Of a DNA stretch of 18,063 nt, positions 16,824 through 18,063 are shown piece by piece. Source of the DNA: JAVBOP01 sp031550405 (GTDB lineage Bacteria; Bacteroidota; Ignavibacteria; Kapaibacteriales; UBA2268); contig JAVBOP010000157.1 of assembly GCA_031550405.1 (NCBI GenBank), positions 1 to 18,063 on the forward strand. The letters are read 5' to 3'. The first letter of the stretch is position 1, and each line of letters begins with the position of its first letter. Made by a program: the position numbers and the translations under genes. Under the pieces are notes generated by a model that saw only the letters and a program-made list of their open reading frames with translations, did no database searches and was not told the origin of the DNA.

Positions 16824-17813
16824 TTAAAAATTAAACCATAATGATAAACCAAGTTGCAATGTATGCAGGTAAGCGTCTGTTTGTTTGCTCACCCATGTTT
16901 CGCCCGTAAGTGTCTGAAGATTATACATAGTACCATCGATAATAAACTCTGTCGGCACTGGCACTATTTCATCTTCAAAAGGTTTAGTTACGAAGAATTG
17001 GAAACGGGCATAAGGCACTAATGCTATGGAATTAGACAGCTCAAACTTATAGTTAGCTCCGACCTCCAAGCCAAACCGTTCTGAAATCATTCTCGGGTTA
17101 TTTTTTTTAGTTTCGGTTGTAGTCATGGCAGTAGCTCCAGCAGTTGTATTTATTGCAGGAACATAACCAACAGCCGTGCTCATCAAAGGATAATTGGGGT
17201 CGTTGCTTGTGTAGGTTGTTTCTGATTTAGAATTTTCCAAGAAATCAAAATTAAGCCCAAATGTCATAAAAAACTCCTTTGTGAAGTTATAGCGGTAATT
17301 CAAATTCACAGCTATATAATCGTAGGTATCCTTATATTCCAATGTAAAAGGAATTGTTGGATTATCATACATTATTCCAGCAATAGCAGGGTTTGAAAAG
17401 CCATCTTTTGAATTGCCGAACGAACGGCTATCATAACTAACCCGCAAACCAATACCAGACTTGTCATTAATAGGAACATCAATAAAAAGTCCAATATGCG
17501 GCGAAACCCCAAAGCCCGATTCAAAAACATAGCCTAAGTCATTGTAAAACATGCTCATACCTGCTGGAGCAAGAAAGACATTGATATTGTCATAATAAGT
17601 TTGGTTAACACTCACGGTTGAACCAAAAAAATTCAGATTGGCACCGCCTTCGATACCAAACGAAATAGGACTAACACCATCAAAGCCCGTCAATCCATTG
17701 CCACCTGAAGACTCTGTTCCTCCTATCCGCCCTTTGGGACGAAGAACGTCTTCGGCATTTGAGCTTATTTGCAAACAAACAAATAAGCATAGAGTTAAAA
17801 TTACTTTATTCAT
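16824..17813 (-). CDS. Outer-membrane beta-barrel protein, function unknown
   Basis: 329 residues. GAGGT lies 4 nt before the ATG. Signal peptide about 1-20 (MNKVILTLCLFVCLQISSNA). A Gly-rich stretch (about 28-48) follows. The remainder has strongly alternating strands: IGLRVSYDSRSFG, YIAVNLNYRYNF, FFMTFGLNFDF, FGLEVGANYKF, VPYARFQFFV, and it ends LQLGLSLWFNF. A C-terminal Phe is the typical signal for BAM-assembled barrels. The size and strand pattern suit a barrel of about 10-12 strands, comparable to PorT-like or other general outer-membrane families; I do not assign one. First gene of a two-gene operon with the PD40/OmpA protein. A barrel next to a peptidoglycan-binding OmpA lipoprotein-like partner recalls PorP/PorE-type pairs, but that is inference. 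Confidence 0.82.
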   Translation of the reverse strand: MNKVILTLCLFVCLQISSNAEDVLRPKGRIGGTESSGGNGLTGFDGVSPISFGIEGGANLNFFGSTVSVNQTYYDNINVFLAPAGMSMFYNDLGYVFESGFGVSPHIGLFIDVPINDKSGIGLRVSYDSRSFGNSKDGFSNPAIAGIMYDNPTIPFTLEYKDTYDYIAVNLNYRYNFTKEFFMTFGLNFDFLENSKSETTYTSNDPNYPLMSTAVGYVPAINTTAGATAMTTTETKKNNPRMISERFGLEVGANYKFELSNSIALVPYARFQFFVTKPFEDEIVPVPTEFIIDGTMYNLQTLTGETWVSKQTDAYLHTLQLGLSLWFNF

Positions 17814-17906
17814 TTTTACCTCAAAAAATTTATTAAAAAAAAATAATTATTGTCTTGTTTATAATTGTAATACCCAGCCGTTATTTAATATGCAATACTC
17901 CAAAAC

Positions 17907-18023
17907 ACCCCGCTGCTACGCAACACCCCTCTACAAGAGGGGAATTATGTAACTATTAGTATTTACATAATGTTATACATTCCCCTTCCCTGAAGGGGTG
18001 GCAGTCGCTTCGACTGACGGGGT
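17907..18023. repeat. REP-like palindrome pair in inverted orientation
   Basis: Left unit 17907-17951 contains CCCCTCT-ACA-AGAGGGG (17926-17942). Right unit 17976-18023 contains CCCCTTC-CCT-GAAGGGG (17982-17998) and CAGTCG-CTT-CGACTG (18002-18016). Reading the right unit in reverse complement, ACCCCG ... CACCCCT ... AGGGGAA ... TGTA aligns with the left unit, so the two are divergent inverted copies separated by ~24 bases. GC-rich hairpins with 3-base loops in an AT-rich genome suggest a dispersed intergenic element of REP type. Similar CCCCTCC..GGAGGGG(T)GGCAG repeats are familiar from Bacteroidota assemblies. No REP-associated transposase is in the window. Confidence 0.7.
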
Positions 18024-18040
18024 AGGTTATGAATAAGCAT

Positions 18041-18055
18041 TAATCCACTGGATTA
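18041..18055. repeat. Small palindrome TAATCC-ACT-GGATTA
   Basis: A 6-bp perfect stem with a 3-base loop, just outside the REP-like pair and with the same loop size. It may be part of a larger element that continues beyond the window, or chance. Confidence 0.35.
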
Positions 18056-18063
18056 ATTAACAT

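Noticed and set aside
17907..18023. CRISPR-like or tRNA-like reading of the palindromic region
   Set aside because: Only two inverted units, no regularly spaced direct repeats, and no cloverleaf arms or anticodon loop could be built.

Overview
The window is an AT-rich, gene-dense bacterial segment with seven complete genes and one large gene cut off at the left edge. It points to the Bacteroidota/Chlorobiota group (Ignavibacteria- or Kapabacteria-like is a guess). The evidence is a type IX secretion (T9SS) C-terminal sorting domain, Ig-like and BNR-associated surface domains, a PD40/OmpA protein of PorE-like composition, and promoters matching the Bacteroidota pattern TTTG-N19-TAnnTTTG. Several genes also have strong Shine-Dalgarno sites (AGGAG or AGGAGG), which are uncommon in Bacteroidia and Flavobacteriia, so a deeper branch is plausible. 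No tRNA, rRNA, CRISPR array, transposase or phage gene is visible.

Region 1 (1-8340, minus strand) holds two tandem paralogous giant surface proteins. The downstream copy (2523 to 1) runs off the window. The upstream copy (8218 to 2831) is complete at 1795 residues: signal peptide, two ~190-residue beta-rich repeats, a BNR-associated domain, a beta-helix, about six Ig-like domains and a T9SS sorting domain. Each copy has its own promoter, leader and signal-peptide cassette, nearly identical between the two. They also share a 119-bp block that is base-for-base identical within otherwise diverged sequence. This mosaic pattern is the most unusual feature of the window.

Region 2 (8479-11660, plus strand) holds signalling genes: a stand-alone STAS-domain anti-sigma-factor-antagonist-like protein, then a membrane Cache/HAMP/GAF histidine kinase. 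No response regulator is adjacent.

Region 3 (11842-15188, plus strand) holds a beta-barrel protein with two OmpA-like domains, followed by an AhpD/carboxymuconolactone-decarboxylase-like protein that overlaps, by ATGA, a J-domain-like HPD protein. A hairpin at 15227-15252 separates these from the convergent region 4.

Region 4 (17813 to 15279, minus strand) is a two-gene cell-envelope operon: an outer-membrane beta-barrel protein, then a PD40 propeller/carboxypeptidase-regulatory/OmpA protein. The right end (17907-18023) is an inverted pair of REP-like GC-rich palindromes.

Taken together this is a cell-surface neighbourhood: exported adhesin-like T9SS cargo, peptidoglycan-anchored outer-membrane proteins, and sensory genes between them. 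No functional link between the signalling pair and the surface genes can be shown from sequence alone.
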